From the NCBI RefSeq assembly GCF_000165505.1, contig NC_014632.1, forward strand, positions 806,001 to 870,000: a stretch of DNA of 64,000 bases, given 5' to 3'. Of this stretch, positions 34,561 through 42,589 are shown one piece after another. The notes beneath the pieces are model-generated. The model searched no databases. It worked only from the letters and a program-made list of their open reading frames with translations, and was not told where the DNA came from. Position 1 is the first letter of the stretch; every line of letters starts with the position of its first letter. The stretch is from Ilyobacter polytropus DSM 2926 (lineage in GTDB: Bacteria; Fusobacteriota; Fusobacteriia; Fusobacteriales; Fusobacteriaceae). Both the position numbers and the translations under genes were made by a program.

Positions 34561-36426
34561 TTATTTCTCTAAAGGTTTCTTGAGAGTACCGATAAGAAGT
34601 GCCGCTAGTGAAGAACCGGCTATAATGGCAACTAAATACATCGCTGCATTTTTTACAAGAGGGATAACAAATAAACCTCCGTGAGGAGCAGGTAATTCAC
34701 AACCAAACATCATCGCTAATCCACCTGCTACAGCCGAACCTAATATGCACGCCGGGATAACTCTTCCAGGATCTGCAGCGGCAAAAGGAATTGCCCCTTC
34801 AGTTATGAATGAAGCACCCATGATGTAATTTGTGAGTCCAGATTCCCTCTCTTGAAGAGAGAACTTATTTTTAAAGAATGTAGTTGCCAGTGCAATGGCT
34901 ATAGGGGGAACCATTCCTCCTGCCATAACAGCAGCATGAGGAGCGAGGTTTCCAGATTCGATGGCGGCTATACCAAATGTAAATGCTGCTTTGTTTACAG
35001 GTCCGCCCATATCTACAGCCATCATTCCACCAAGGACTATTCCCATAAGAACAAGGTTTCCTGTACCCATATTAGTCAGGAAGTTTGCCATAGCTGCATT
35101 AATAGAAACTACAGGTATCAATATAATTTTCATAGCAAGTCCAGTAAAGAGAAGTCCTAAAATAGGGAAAATAAGGACAGGTTTTAAGCCTTCTAATGTT
35201 TGTGGCATTCCACTTGTAGCTTTTTTTACTGCACGAACTATATATCCACCTATGAAACCGGCAATTAGACCACCTAAGAAACCTCCACCTTGGTTGGCAG
35301 CCATAAAACCACCGACCATAGCAGGCATGAATCCAGGTCTGTCAGCTATAGACATACCGATAAATCCTGCAAGGATAGGTATCATAAGAGCAAAAGCTCC
35401 TCCCCCACCGACATCCATAAGGAATTTTGCTATAGGACTAAATGTAGGATCATTTGGATCAAATGCCTTTATTCCAAACATAAAGGATATGGCAATCAGG
35501 ATTCCACCAGCAACAACGAAAGGAAGCATGTTAGAAACTCCGTTCATAAGGTGTTTATAGAAACCTTTTCTTTCACCAGACGAAGAGCTGTTGCTTTTTT
35601 CACCTGATGCCTTGTACACAGGAGCTTCTTTATTTAAAGCTTTTTTTATAAGACCTTCAGGGTCTCTTATACCCTCTTTTACAGGAACTTCTAGAAGAAA
35701 TTTTCCATCAAATCGATCCATTTCTACTTTTTTGTCAGCTGCAATAATTATAGCCGCTGCATTGTCTATCTCTTCTTTAGTCAGAGGATTTTTTATACCA
35801 GTTGATCCGTTAGTCTCAACTTTTATATTTATTCCCATCTCTTGGGCTTTCTTCTTGAGGGAATCAGCAGCCATGTATGTGTGTGCAATTCCCGTAGGGC
35901 AGGCAGTTACTGCCAGTAAAAATCCTTTTTCCTCTGAATCCATTACATTGTTTTCTTCTGAACTTTCTTCTTCTGAATCTTTTTTGGAAATTATTGATAC
36001 TACCTCTTCTTTTGTTTCAGCTTTTAACAAGGCTTCTCTGAAATCATCATCAAGAAGTGAAGTGGTTAATTTTGTAAGAGTTTCTATATGAGAATCACTA
36101 GCTCCTTCTGATGCAGCTATCATGAAAAATAACTGAGAAGGTTCACCGTCAAGAGCATCATAATCTACTCCTGATCTGTGAAGACCAAAGGCAAGAGCAG
36201 GTGTTTTAACTGCCGCCACTTTTGCATGGGGAATAGCTATTCCTTCTTCGAGTCCTGTAGAGGACTGGGATTCTCTTTTTAATATTGCTTCTCGATAGGC
36301 ATTTTTATCAGATAATTTTCCGGATTTATCTAGAGCCTCTATAAGTTCGTCAATAACAGCTTCTTTTGTATCGCCCTTTAGATCCATAACCATGGTATTT
36401 TTTTCTAATAAATCTAAAATTTTCAT
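34561..36426 (-). CDS. fruA: Fructose PTS transporter, EIIABC fusion
   Basis: A 621-residue three-domain PTS protein. IIA (1-145) has the phospho-His in GIAIPHAK (His67), IIB (170-265) begins FLLAVTACPTGIAHTYMAA with the phospho-Cys, and IIC (about 285-621) is a membrane domain beginning NGVSNMLPFVVAGG. It imports fructose as fructose 1-phosphate. The neighbouring 1-phosphofructokinase (13-nt gap) and DeoR regulator make the substrate assignment firm. The domain order A-B-C matches Gram-positive and fusobacterial FruA. A paralogue with the same layout is at 46781-48712. Confidence 0.93.
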   Translation of the reverse strand: MKILDLLEKNTMVMDLKGDTKEAVIDELIEALDKSGKLSDKNAYREAILKRESQSSTGLEEGIAIPHAKVAAVKTPALAFGLHRSGVDYDALDGEPSQLFFMIAASEGASDSHIETLTKLTTSLLDDDFREALLKAETKEEVVSIISKKDSEEESSEENNVMDSEEKGFLLAVTACPTGIAHTYMAADSLKKKAQEMGINIKVETNGSTGIKNPLTKEEIDNAAAIIIAADKKVEMDRFDGKFLLEVPVKEGIRDPEGLIKKALNKEAPVYKASGEKSNSSSSGERKGFYKHLMNGVSNMLPFVVAGGILIAISFMFGIKAFDPNDPTFSPIAKFLMDVGGGGAFALMIPILAGFIGMSIADRPGFMPAMVGGFMAANQGGGFLGGLIAGFIGGYIVRAVKKATSGMPQTLEGLKPVLIFPILGLLFTGLAMKIILIPVVSINAAMANFLTNMGTGNLVLMGIVLGGMMAVDMGGPVNKAAFTFGIAAIESGNLAPHAAVMAGGMVPPIAIALATTFFKNKFSLQERESGLTNYIMGASFITEGAIPFAAADPGRVIPACILGSAVAGGLAMMFGCELPAPHGGLFVIPLVKNAAMYLVAIIAGSSLAALLIGTLKKPLEK

Positions 36427-36438
36427 TTTTTCACCTCA

Positions 36439-37353
36439 CTAGTTTATTTTTTCTATTTTTATCTCATTTATTAAATTTTCTACTTCTGAAAGAGTGCATA
36501 AATTTTTTGAAAAGGCTGAAGCACTTCCAGCTGCTATCCCTCTGCTAAAACAATCCCCTATACTTAAGCCCTCTGCTATCCCGGCAGTAAATCCTCCCAC
36601 CATGGAGTCCCCGGCACCTACAGAATTTATAACTACTCCCTTTGGGACATTCCCAAAGTAAACTGCATCTTCAGTAATAAGGAAGGCACCGTCACCAGCC
36701 ATGGAGATAGCCACATTTTTTGCCCCCATTTTCTGGAGTTTTTGTCCGTACTCTATTAGCTCATTTTTATTTTGTATTTTTACATCAAAAAGTTCTTCGA
36801 GCTCATGGTGATTTGGTTTTATTAAATATGGTTTTGCTTTAACTGCAGATTCCAAAGCTTTACCCTTTGTATCCAGTATTACTTTTACGCCTTCTGGGAG
36901 AGCTGCCAGGATTTTCTCATAGATATCACTTTCAAAAGACAAAGGAACACTTCCTGCCATTACTAGGATATCGCCTTTTTCCAGTTTTTCTAGCTGTTTA
37001 AAAAGCTCTTCTTTTTTATCCTCGCCTATTTTAGGGGAATTCCCGTTTATCTCAGTTTCTACATTTTTGTTTTTCATTTTTACGTTTATACGGGTATCCT
37101 CTTTTAACTGTATAAAATCACATTTTATATCTTTTTTCAGAAGTTCTTTGTGTATAAAATCTCCTGTAAATCCTCCTAAAAATCCAAGGGCGACAGACTC
37201 GTGCCCCAAGTTTTTTAAAACTTGGCTAACGTTTATTCCTTTTCCGCCTGGAAGTTTGTGTTCACTTTCACTTAAGTTTACTTTTCCCTCCTGAAAGGAT
37301 TTTAATTGGATTATATAATCTAAAGATGGGTTGAGAGTAAGGGTATATATCAT
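36439..37353 (-). CDS. fruK: 1-Phosphofructokinase
   Basis: A 304-residue PfkB-family kinase that converts fructose 1-phosphate to fructose 1,6-bisphosphate. The N-terminal MIYTLTLNPSLDYII and KLPGGKGINVSQVLKNLG (near residue 34) are typical of the FruK/LacC branch. The catalytic VGAGDSMVGGFTAG loop with the base Asp is near residue 250. It directly follows the DeoR regulator (1-nt gap) and precedes fruA, so the three form one operon. Confidence 0.94.
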   Translation of the reverse strand: MIYTLTLNPSLDYIIQLKSFQEGKVNLSESEHKLPGGKGINVSQVLKNLGHESVALGFLGGFTGDFIHKELLKKDIKCDFIQLKEDTRINVKMKNKNVETEINGNSPKIGEDKKEELFKQLEKLEKGDILVMAGSVPLSFESDIYEKILAALPEGVKVILDTKGKALESAVKAKPYLIKPNHHELEELFDVKIQNKNELIEYGQKLQKMGAKNVAISMAGDGAFLITEDAVYFGNVPKGVVINSVGAGDSMVGGFTAGIAEGLSIGDCFSRGIAAGSASAFSKNLCTLSEVENLINEIKIEKIN

Positions 37354-37354
37354 A

Positions 37355-38089
37355 CTAACACTCCTTTATTTTAGTTTTTTTTCGATACTCCTCTGGGGGA
37401 AGCTTATCTGTTATTATTGTACATTCTTTTAGTTGGGCAAATGAAACGAAAGAGGTCTTTCCGAATTTATTGAAGTCAGCTAAGATATAAGATTTCTGAG
37501 ATTGTTTTATTACCTCTCTTTTTATCTCTGCTTCTTCTATATCTGGTGTTGTATAACCAGTCTTTAAGGTTATTCCGTTGACCCCTATAAAACATTTGTT
37601 GAAGTTGTATTTTCTCAGGGATTCGACGGTTTCTACTCCTACGAGAGCCCCTGTATTATTTTTTATTTTTCCACCTGTTAGATAAGCTCTTATATTGTAT
37701 TTCATGAGCTCAGGTATATGGGTGACACCATTTGTTACCACAGTGACATTTTTACCATGGAGGTATTTTATGATTCTTTCTGTGGTTGTTCCTGCATCGA
37801 TAAAGATGCATTCACCATCTAAAACGATTTTAGAAGCAGATTCACCTATTTTATCCTTCTCAAATTTATTTTGTATATTTTTAGTGTCGAAATCAGCTTC
37901 ATAAGAATTTTCAGGTAAGGTAGCTCCACCGTGGACTCTTTTAAGAAGTCCGTTTTTTTCTAAATAACTTAAATCACGTCTGATCGTTGATTCTGAAATA
38001 TTTAAAGTGTCAACGATCTCTTTCATTTTTACAATCTCTTTATTTTTTAAAAGATTTAATATTATGTCATACCTTTCTTGACTTAACAT
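37355..38089 (-). CDS. fruR: DeoR-family regulator of the fructose operon
   Basis: A 244-residue DeoR protein. The N-terminal winged helix has the family pattern MLSQERYDIILNLLK, then LNISESTIRRDLSYLEKNGLLKRVHGGA (residues 28-55). The C-terminal sugar-phosphate sensor domain contains IFIDAGTTTERI and the GVNGI segment. It is first in fruR-fruK-fruA and most likely represses the operon until fructose 1-phosphate accumulates. Repeated TCAAAAA boxes lie upstream. Confidence 0.9.
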   Translation of the reverse strand: MLSQERYDIILNLLKNKEIVKMKEIVDTLNISESTIRRDLSYLEKNGLLKRVHGGATLPENSYEADFDTKNIQNKFEKDKIGESASKIVLDGECIFIDAGTTTERIIKYLHGKNVTVVTNGVTHIPELMKYNIRAYLTGGKIKNNTGALVGVETVESLRKYNFNKCFIGVNGITLKTGYTTPDIEEAEIKREVIKQSQKSYILADFNKFGKTSFVSFAQLKECTIITDKLPPEEYRKKTKIKEC

Positions 38090-38148
38090 TTTATCAACTC
38101 CTCATTTAAAATATACACTAACTTCTAAAAAAAATCAACCAAAATAAT

Positions 38149-38178
38149 TCAAAAACAATCAAAAATAGTCATCAAAAA
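38149..38178. promoter_or_regulatory. Repeated TCAAAAA boxes upstream of fruR
   Basis: TCAAAAA occurs at 38149, 38159 and 38172 (and again at 38190), read as TTTTTGA on the transcribed strand. DeoR-type sugar regulators often bind direct repeats of TTTG-containing boxes, so these may be FruR sites about 60-100 bp upstream of its start. In AT-rich DNA some occurrences may be chance. Confidence 0.4.
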
Positions 38179-38222
38179 TACATAAAGCTTCAAAAAAAAG
38201 CACAAATACTTGAAGTGAAATT

Positions 38223-38248
38223 AAAAAATCCTCCCTTTTCAGGGAGGA
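38223..38248 (-). terminator. Terminator of ptsH-ptsI
   Basis: On the minus strand TCCTCCCT, GAAA loop, AGGGAGGA is followed by a six-T run, starting about 15 nt after the ptsI stop. Confidence 0.87.
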
Positions 38249-38262
38249 AAAATTGATTAAAA

Positions 38263-39984
38263 TTATTTATTTGAAATAAACTCTTCGAGAACCATTTTTA
38301 TCTCTTCAGCAGTACCCATATCCAAAAGTTTTTCAACTAAAGATTCGCATTCTTTTTTATTTAATTTCATAATGTTTTTCTTTACTCTAGGTATAGAAAT
38401 GGCAGACATTGAAAATGCATCTAGTCCCATTCCTAATAAAACTGGAGTAGCTTTTTCATCTCCGGCAAATTCACCACACATAGATATTGTGATACCCTCT
38501 TCATGAGCTCCGTCAATAGCCATTTTTATCGCCTGAAGTACAGCAGGATTAAATGGATCATACAGATGTGCAATATTTTCATTTCCTCTGTCTACAGCAA
38601 GAGTATACTGAGTGAGGTCATTTGTACCGATAGAGAAGAAATCAACCTCTCTTGCAAAATGTTTAGCTCTCATGGCAACGGCAGGAGTTTCTACCATTAT
38701 ACCGAACTGAATATCTTCGTCAAATTTTATTCCTTCTTCTCTTAATTCTGTCTTACACTCTTCTAAAATAACTTTTGCTTGTCTCACTTCAACAAGAGAG
38801 ATTATCATAGGAAGCATGATTTTAACATATCCAAAAGCAGATGCTCTGAGAAGTGCTCTAAACTGAGTTTTTAATATATCTTTTCTGTCTAGACATACTC
38901 TTAGTGCTCTCCATCCTAAAAATGGATTTTCTTCTTTTGGAAGATCCATATAGCTAAGAGCCTTATCTCCGCCAATATCCATAGTTCTGATTGTTACAGG
39001 CTTACCTTCAAGTGATTCTACAACAGTTTTATATGCTTCAAACTGTTCATCCTCAGTAGGAAATCTATCGTTATTCATGAAAAGAAATTCAGTTCTGTAA
39101 AGTCCGATTCCTTCGGCACCATTTCTGTGCAGTCCTGCTACATCATTTGGACTTCCTATATTTCCCCACATATTGGCTTTTACACCGTCAATAGAAACGG
39201 CCTCTTTATCTATAAGCATTTTAAGTTCTTCTTTTTCAGCTATAAAAGCTTCTCTTTTCTTTTCGTATTGAGAGATCTCCTCATCATAAGGATGGATTAT
39301 TATATCTCCTGTAGTGGCATCTACTATGATAGTCTCTCCGCCTTCTACATGACTACATACATCTCCAGTTCCTACAACGGCAGGGATTTCTAATGATCTG
39401 GCCATGATAGATGAGTGAGCTGTTCTTCCACCTATCTCTGTAACAAATGCTAGGACATTTTCAAGGTCAATCTGAGCAGTGTCAGAAGGGGTAAGGTCTT
39501 TGGCTATGATAACTGTATTAGGCTCTAGTGAACTAAGGTCTCCTATATCATGTCCCAATAAATTGTGCAGCCATCTGTTACCTATATCTCTCAAATCTGC
39601 AGCTCTTTCTCTAAGGTACTCGTCTTCAAGGTTTCCGAGCATTTCACAATAAGATTCTATCCCACGTGACAAAGCATTCTCTGCAGAGATTTCCTCATCT
39701 TCTATAAGTTCTACAACTTCGTCAAATAGATCCTCATCTTCTAAAAGAGTAATATGACCATCAAAAATAGCTGCCTTGTCTTCTCCTAATTTAACAGCAG
39801 TCTTTTTTCTTATCTCAGTAAGCTGTTCTTTTGATTTGTCTCTAGAAGTGATTAGTCTTTCTTTTTCTTTTTCTGTATCCTCTATATCTCCAGTATTGAT
39901 CACTAGCTCTATTTCTTTATGAAGGTATACCTTACCTATCGCAACTCCCGGGGAAGCATCTATTCCTTTGATAAATTTTCTCAT
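38263..39984 (-). CDS. ptsI: PTS enzyme I (phosphoenolpyruvate-protein phosphotransferase)
   Basis: A 573-residue general PTS enzyme that passes phosphate from PEP to HPr. The phospho-His domain motif is GGRTAHSSIMARSLEIPAVVG (His near residue 188). The PEP-binding domain has GIGLYRTEFLFM near 293, NPFLGWRALRVCL near 350 and GTNDLTQYTLAVDRGNE near 453. CGEFAGDEKA with the catalytic Cys is near 500. The frame is open from 40008, but AGAAGGAG is placed for ATG 39984, giving MRKFIKGIDASPG. It lies downstream of ptsH behind a hairpin. Confidence 0.95.
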   Translation of the reverse strand: MRKFIKGIDASPGVAIGKVYLHKEIELVINTGDIEDTEKEKERLITSRDKSKEQLTEIRKKTAVKLGEDKAAIFDGHITLLEDEDLFDEVVELIEDEEISAENALSRGIESYCEMLGNLEDEYLRERAADLRDIGNRWLHNLLGHDIGDLSSLEPNTVIIAKDLTPSDTAQIDLENVLAFVTEIGGRTAHSSIMARSLEIPAVVGTGDVCSHVEGGETIIVDATTGDIIIHPYDEEISQYEKKREAFIAEKEELKMLIDKEAVSIDGVKANMWGNIGSPNDVAGLHRNGAEGIGLYRTEFLFMNNDRFPTEDEQFEAYKTVVESLEGKPVTIRTMDIGGDKALSYMDLPKEENPFLGWRALRVCLDRKDILKTQFRALLRASAFGYVKIMLPMIISLVEVRQAKVILEECKTELREEGIKFDEDIQFGIMVETPAVAMRAKHFAREVDFFSIGTNDLTQYTLAVDRGNENIAHLYDPFNPAVLQAIKMAIDGAHEEGITISMCGEFAGDEKATPVLLGMGLDAFSMSAISIPRVKKNIMKLNKKECESLVEKLLDMGTAEEIKMVLEEFISNK

Positions 39985-40027
39985 CTGTAAATTCTCCTTC
40001 TTCATCAAGTTATCAGCGATATTATCT

Positions 40028-40061
40028 AAAAATTAGAAGGTACATAGTACCCTCTAATTTT
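40028..40061 (-). terminator. Attenuator-like hairpin between ptsH and ptsI
   Basis: AATTAGAGGGTAC and GTACCTTCTAATT pair with one mismatch across a short loop, followed by a TTTTT run on the minus strand, all within the 66-nt gap. It could let more HPr than enzyme I be made from one promoter. Confidence 0.65.
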
Positions 40062-40074
40062 AATTGTCTATTAA

Positions 40075-40338
40075 TTAGTCTCTTAAGTTTGCTAAAAGAG
40101 TTGCTAGTTTTTCAACAGCTTCATCAGCGTCTGATCCTTCAGCGTGAACAGTTATTTTAGCTCCTTTTTTTATACCAAGAGAAAGAACTTTTAGAAGAGA
40201 TGTTGCCTTTACAACTTTACCAGCTTCATTTTCAACCTCTACCTTTGAATCGAAAGTTTTTGCCATAGTTACGAATTCATTACCAGGTCTTGTATGTAAA
40301 CCAGTTTCATTTTTAATCTCCACCGTTCTGCTTACCAT
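40075..40338 (-). CDS. ptsH: Phosphocarrier protein HPr
   Basis: An 87-residue HPr. The phosphorylated His15 lies in GLHTRPG, and the SLLKVLSLG segment contains the likely regulatory serine (Ser47, matching Ser46 of Bacillus HPr), so control by HPr kinase is possible. ATG 40338 places His at the canonical position 15; the in-frame GTG at 40350 would add four residues and lies within the AGGAG region. It heads the ptsH-ptsI operon and serves both fructose-type PTS transporters in this window. Confidence 0.95.
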   Translation of the reverse strand: MVSRTVEIKNETGLHTRPGNEFVTMAKTFDSKVEVENEAGKVVKATSLLKVLSLGIKKGAKITVHAEGSDADEAVEKLATLLANLRD

Positions 40339-40492
40339 TTTAAAAATCACTCTCCTTTTAAAATTATTTTATAATATTTTTAAGTGTAAAATTAAATTTT
40401 TAACTAAGTCGAAGCCTGGATAAAAAATTTAGCTTCTTAATATTATAGTTAAATATTTAAATGTTGCAAAAATTAATCACAACGCTAATTTA

Positions 40493-40521
40493 ACACTACA
40501 TCATAGAGTAAAATTTGTCAA
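40493..40521 (-). promoter_or_regulatory. Putative promoter of ptsH-ptsI
   Basis: On the minus strand a perfect TTGACA (40521-40516) is followed after 17 bp by TAGTGT (40498-40493). The -10 box is weak. The leader to the HPr start would be about 150 nt. Confidence 0.45.
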
Positions 40522-40625
40522 CGTATTTTTTTTGAACAGGTGCGCTTCATTAGGACACAATTAAGCTCAAAACTATAAATTTACTATGTATATTAAAGGT
40601 ATTTTTTATTATTTTTTTTTGTTAT

Positions 40626-40654
40626 TTGACATAATTTATTATGTGAGATAGACT
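40626..40654 (+). promoter_or_regulatory. Promoter with overlapping palindrome, FMN dehydrogenase gene
   Basis: Perfect TTGACA, 17-bp spacer, TAGACT. The inverted repeat ACATAAT, TT, ATTATGT (40629-40644) starts inside the -35 box and fills the spacer, where a bound repressor would block RNA polymerase. The regulator is not identifiable from this window. Confidence 0.55.
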
Positions 40655-40724
40655 TTTTTTAAGGATATGTTTTTAATTTTGGAAAATTTTTAACAGTGTT
40701 TCAACATTAATTTAGGGAGGTTAT

Positions 40725-41741
40725 ATGGAACTAAGAGAAGTAAGATCAAACGCTAGAGGGAAGATGAAGGGGTTTTGTAATTTATGTACCGAGTGCAACG
40801 GGGTTTGGTGTGCTGGTCAAGTTCCGGGAATGGGAGGAGCAGGAACAGGAGAATCTTTCAAGAGAAGCTTTGAAAAATTGAAGAATATAAAATTGTCCAT
40901 GAAAACTCTTCACAGTGCAACAAATCCGAACACTTCTTTTTCTATTTTTGGTGAAAAATTATCCATTCCTGTTATAACAGCTCCTATCACAGGAACAAAA
41001 TTTAACATGGGTGGAAGTGTAACTGATGAAGAATATATAAATGATGTTGTATTTGGGTCTATAGATGCAGGAACAATAGCCATGATAGGAGATACCGGGG
41101 ATTCGAGCTGCTATGTACATGGTATAGAGGCCCTGAAAAAATCAAAAGGAAAAGGAATAGCCATAATAAAACCCAGAGAAAATAGTGAGATTATCTACAG
41201 AATAAAAATGGCAGAAGAAGCAGGTGCTTTGGCTGTAGGTGTTGATATAGATGGAGCTGGACTTGTGACAATGAAACTTTTCGGTCAGCCTGTAGGCCCT
41301 AAAACTCCGGAAGAGTTAAAAGAGCTTATTGAATCTACAGAGCTTCCTTTTATAGTAAAGGGTGTTCTTTCAGTGGAAGAAGCTAAGATTTGTGTAAAGG
41401 CAGGAGCTTCAGCAATAGTAGTTTCAAACCACGGAGGGCGAGTCTTAAACCATACTCTGGCTCCATGTGAAGTTTTAAAAGATATAGTCAAAGCTGTAGG
41501 AGATGATATTATAGTTCTTGCTGACGGAAATGTCAGAGAGGGAGCTGATGTCATAAAGTACATAGCATTAGGTGCTAAAGGAGTTCTTATAGGAAGACCG
41601 GTGATATGGGGATCTATAGGGGGTAGACAGGAAGGTGTAAAAACTATACTGGAAACTATAAAATCTCAGCTTTATCAGGGAATGATTCTGACAGGTTCAC
41701 ATAGTATAGAGGCTATAGATAAAGACAAAATAATATTATAA
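40725..41741 (+). CDS. FMN-dependent 2-hydroxyacid dehydrogenase (lactate oxidase family) with a Cys4 N-terminus
   Basis: A 338-residue TIM-barrel flavoprotein. The family segments IPVITAPITG, VDIDGAGL, LPFIVKGVLSVEEA (FMN-site Lys), ASAIVVSNHGGRVL (active-site His with Arg) and VLADGNVREGADVIKYIALGAKGVLIGRP are present in order. It probably oxidises L-lactate or a related 2-hydroxy acid. Unusual is an N-terminal C-x2-C-x2-C-x4-C motif at residues 18-29 (CNLCTECNGVWC), which could ligate an iron-sulfur cluster and pass electrons onward. GGGAGG precedes the ATG. It is monocistronic. Confidence 0.85.
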   Translation: MELREVRSNARGKMKGFCNLCTECNGVWCAGQVPGMGGAGTGESFKRSFEKLKNIKLSMKTLHSATNPNTSFSIFGEKLSIPVITAPITGTKFNMGGSVTDEEYINDVVFGSIDAGTIAMIGDTGDSSCYVHGIEALKKSKGKGIAIIKPRENSEIIYRIKMAEEAGALAVGVDIDGAGLVTMKLFGQPVGPKTPEELKELIESTELPFIVKGVLSVEEAKICVKAGASAIVVSNHGGRVLNHTLAPCEVLKDIVKAVGDDIIVLADGNVREGADVIKYIALGAKGVLIGRPVIWGSIGGRQEGVKTILETIKSQLYQGMILTGSHSIEAIDKDKIIL

Positions 41742-41768
41742 AAAAAGCTGTGGCTTCGGCCACAGCTT
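41741..41768. terminator. Bidirectional terminator
   Basis: AAGCTGTGGC, TTCG loop, GCCACAGCTT: a perfect 10-bp stem with a stable tetraloop. The six-A stretch on its left gives a T run for the minus-strand gene ending at 41767. Confidence 0.85.
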
Positions 41769-42042
41769 AAATACTTAATTGGGATAATTCTATATCTTCA
41801 GGAAATATTTTCTGAAGTGCATCTAAAATTTCTATGTTTTTTTCATTTCTCTCATTATAAATTTTTAATTCATCTTCATAAACATATTTTTCATAGGTCA
41901 GTCGGTATTTTTCTAACTCCTCTTTTTCCAGTAAAATCTCTTTTTTAAATTTATCCTTAAGTGCTTTTAATTTTCTTTTAGATATTTTTTCACACATATA
42001 CATTTCTATATCATGTTTTGTGACATGTCTTTTACTAGACAT
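41767..42042 (-). CDS. Small charged coiled-coil protein of unknown function
   Basis: I do not recognise this 91-residue protein. It is highly charged (Lys/Glu rich), with a heptad-like stretch KRKLKALKDKFKKEILLEKEELEKYR suggesting a helical hairpin or coiled coil, and no signal or membrane segment. AGGGGAG is correctly spaced for ATG 42042; the in-frame GTG at 42051 lies within the upstream gene's stop region. It follows the PPC-domain gene with a gap of only a few bases, so the two are co-translated. Confidence 0.6.
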   Translation of the reverse strand: MSSKRHVTKHDIEMYMCEKISKRKLKALKDKFKKEILLEKEELEKYRLTYEKYVYEDELKIYNERNEKNIEILDALQKIFPEDIELSQLSI

Positions 42043-42047
42043 AATGC

Positions 42048-42473
42048 TCACTCCCCTTTTGTTATCTCGATTTCTTTGTATCCTGTTTTTTTGTCAAAAT
42101 TCCTCTTAAAAGAATACTGGCTGAACTCCCCTATAACAAGTTCACATGTTGTATTTATTATATTTCCTTCAACTAGGTGTCCTCCAAAGACATTCCCTTT
42201 CACATCACTGTAAGAGATATGAAGATGGTTTCCGTCTGGAGAAAGGGTGCCGTTGATAGATATAATCTCTAACCTTTCTTCTAATTCTCTTATACTTTTT
42301 CCATCTGCCAGTCTTATTCTTCCATTTATAACGCAACCTACAGAGGATAGTACCACTCCTGCCTGGATACTTTTTTCTGCCAAATAATTAGTTATGAAAT
42401 TTTTTATATCATCTCCCTTATTTAATCTGACGCAGTGTATTTTTATACTTTCCACCTCCCCTATAGAAATCAA
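42048..42473 (-). CDS. PPC-domain (DUF296) protein
   Basis: About 135-141 residues matching the plant and prokaryote conserved (PPC/DUF296) fold: VRLNKGDDI near the start, IQAGVVLSSVGCV, LSPDGNHLHISYSD and GGHLVEGNIINTTCELVIG. Members include AF0104-like proteins and plant AT-hook factors; a few bind DNA, and the bacterial role is unsettled. The start is uncertain. TTG 42473 has no ribosome binding site, and GTG 42455 lies inside GGGGAGGTG. The best-spaced codon is an ATA eight bases after GGGGAGG, which would give IKIHCVRLNKGDD. Confidence 0.75.
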   Translation of the reverse strand: MISIGEVESIKIHCVRLNKGDDIKNFITNYLAEKSIQAGVVLSSVGCVINGRIRLADGKSIRELEERLEIISINGTLSPDGNHLHISYSDVKGNVFGGHLVEGNIINTTCELVIGEFSQYSFKRNFDKKTGYKEIEITKGE

Positions 42474-42552
42474 TTTTTAAAAGTCCAATAGTAAATATAC
42501 CATACTTTTTTTATTATCCTTTTGTTATTTTAAAAAAATATTAGAAAAAAAT

Positions 42553-42580
42553 AAAAAAAGTCCCAGTAGGGACTTTTTTT
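42553..42580. terminator. Bidirectional terminator
   Basis: AAAAAAAGTCCC, AGTA loop, GGGACTTTTTTT: a perfect 12-bp stem. It ends the minus-strand enoyl reductase gene ten bases after the stop. Confidence 0.88.
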
Positions 42581-42589
42581 AGAAAATAA

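Noticed and set aside
34961-35560. 199-codon plus-strand frame antisense to fruA
   Set aside because: It is opposite the conserved IIC domain; its Pro/Ile/Thr-rich sequence is the shadow of Gly/Ala/Ile codons on the real strand.
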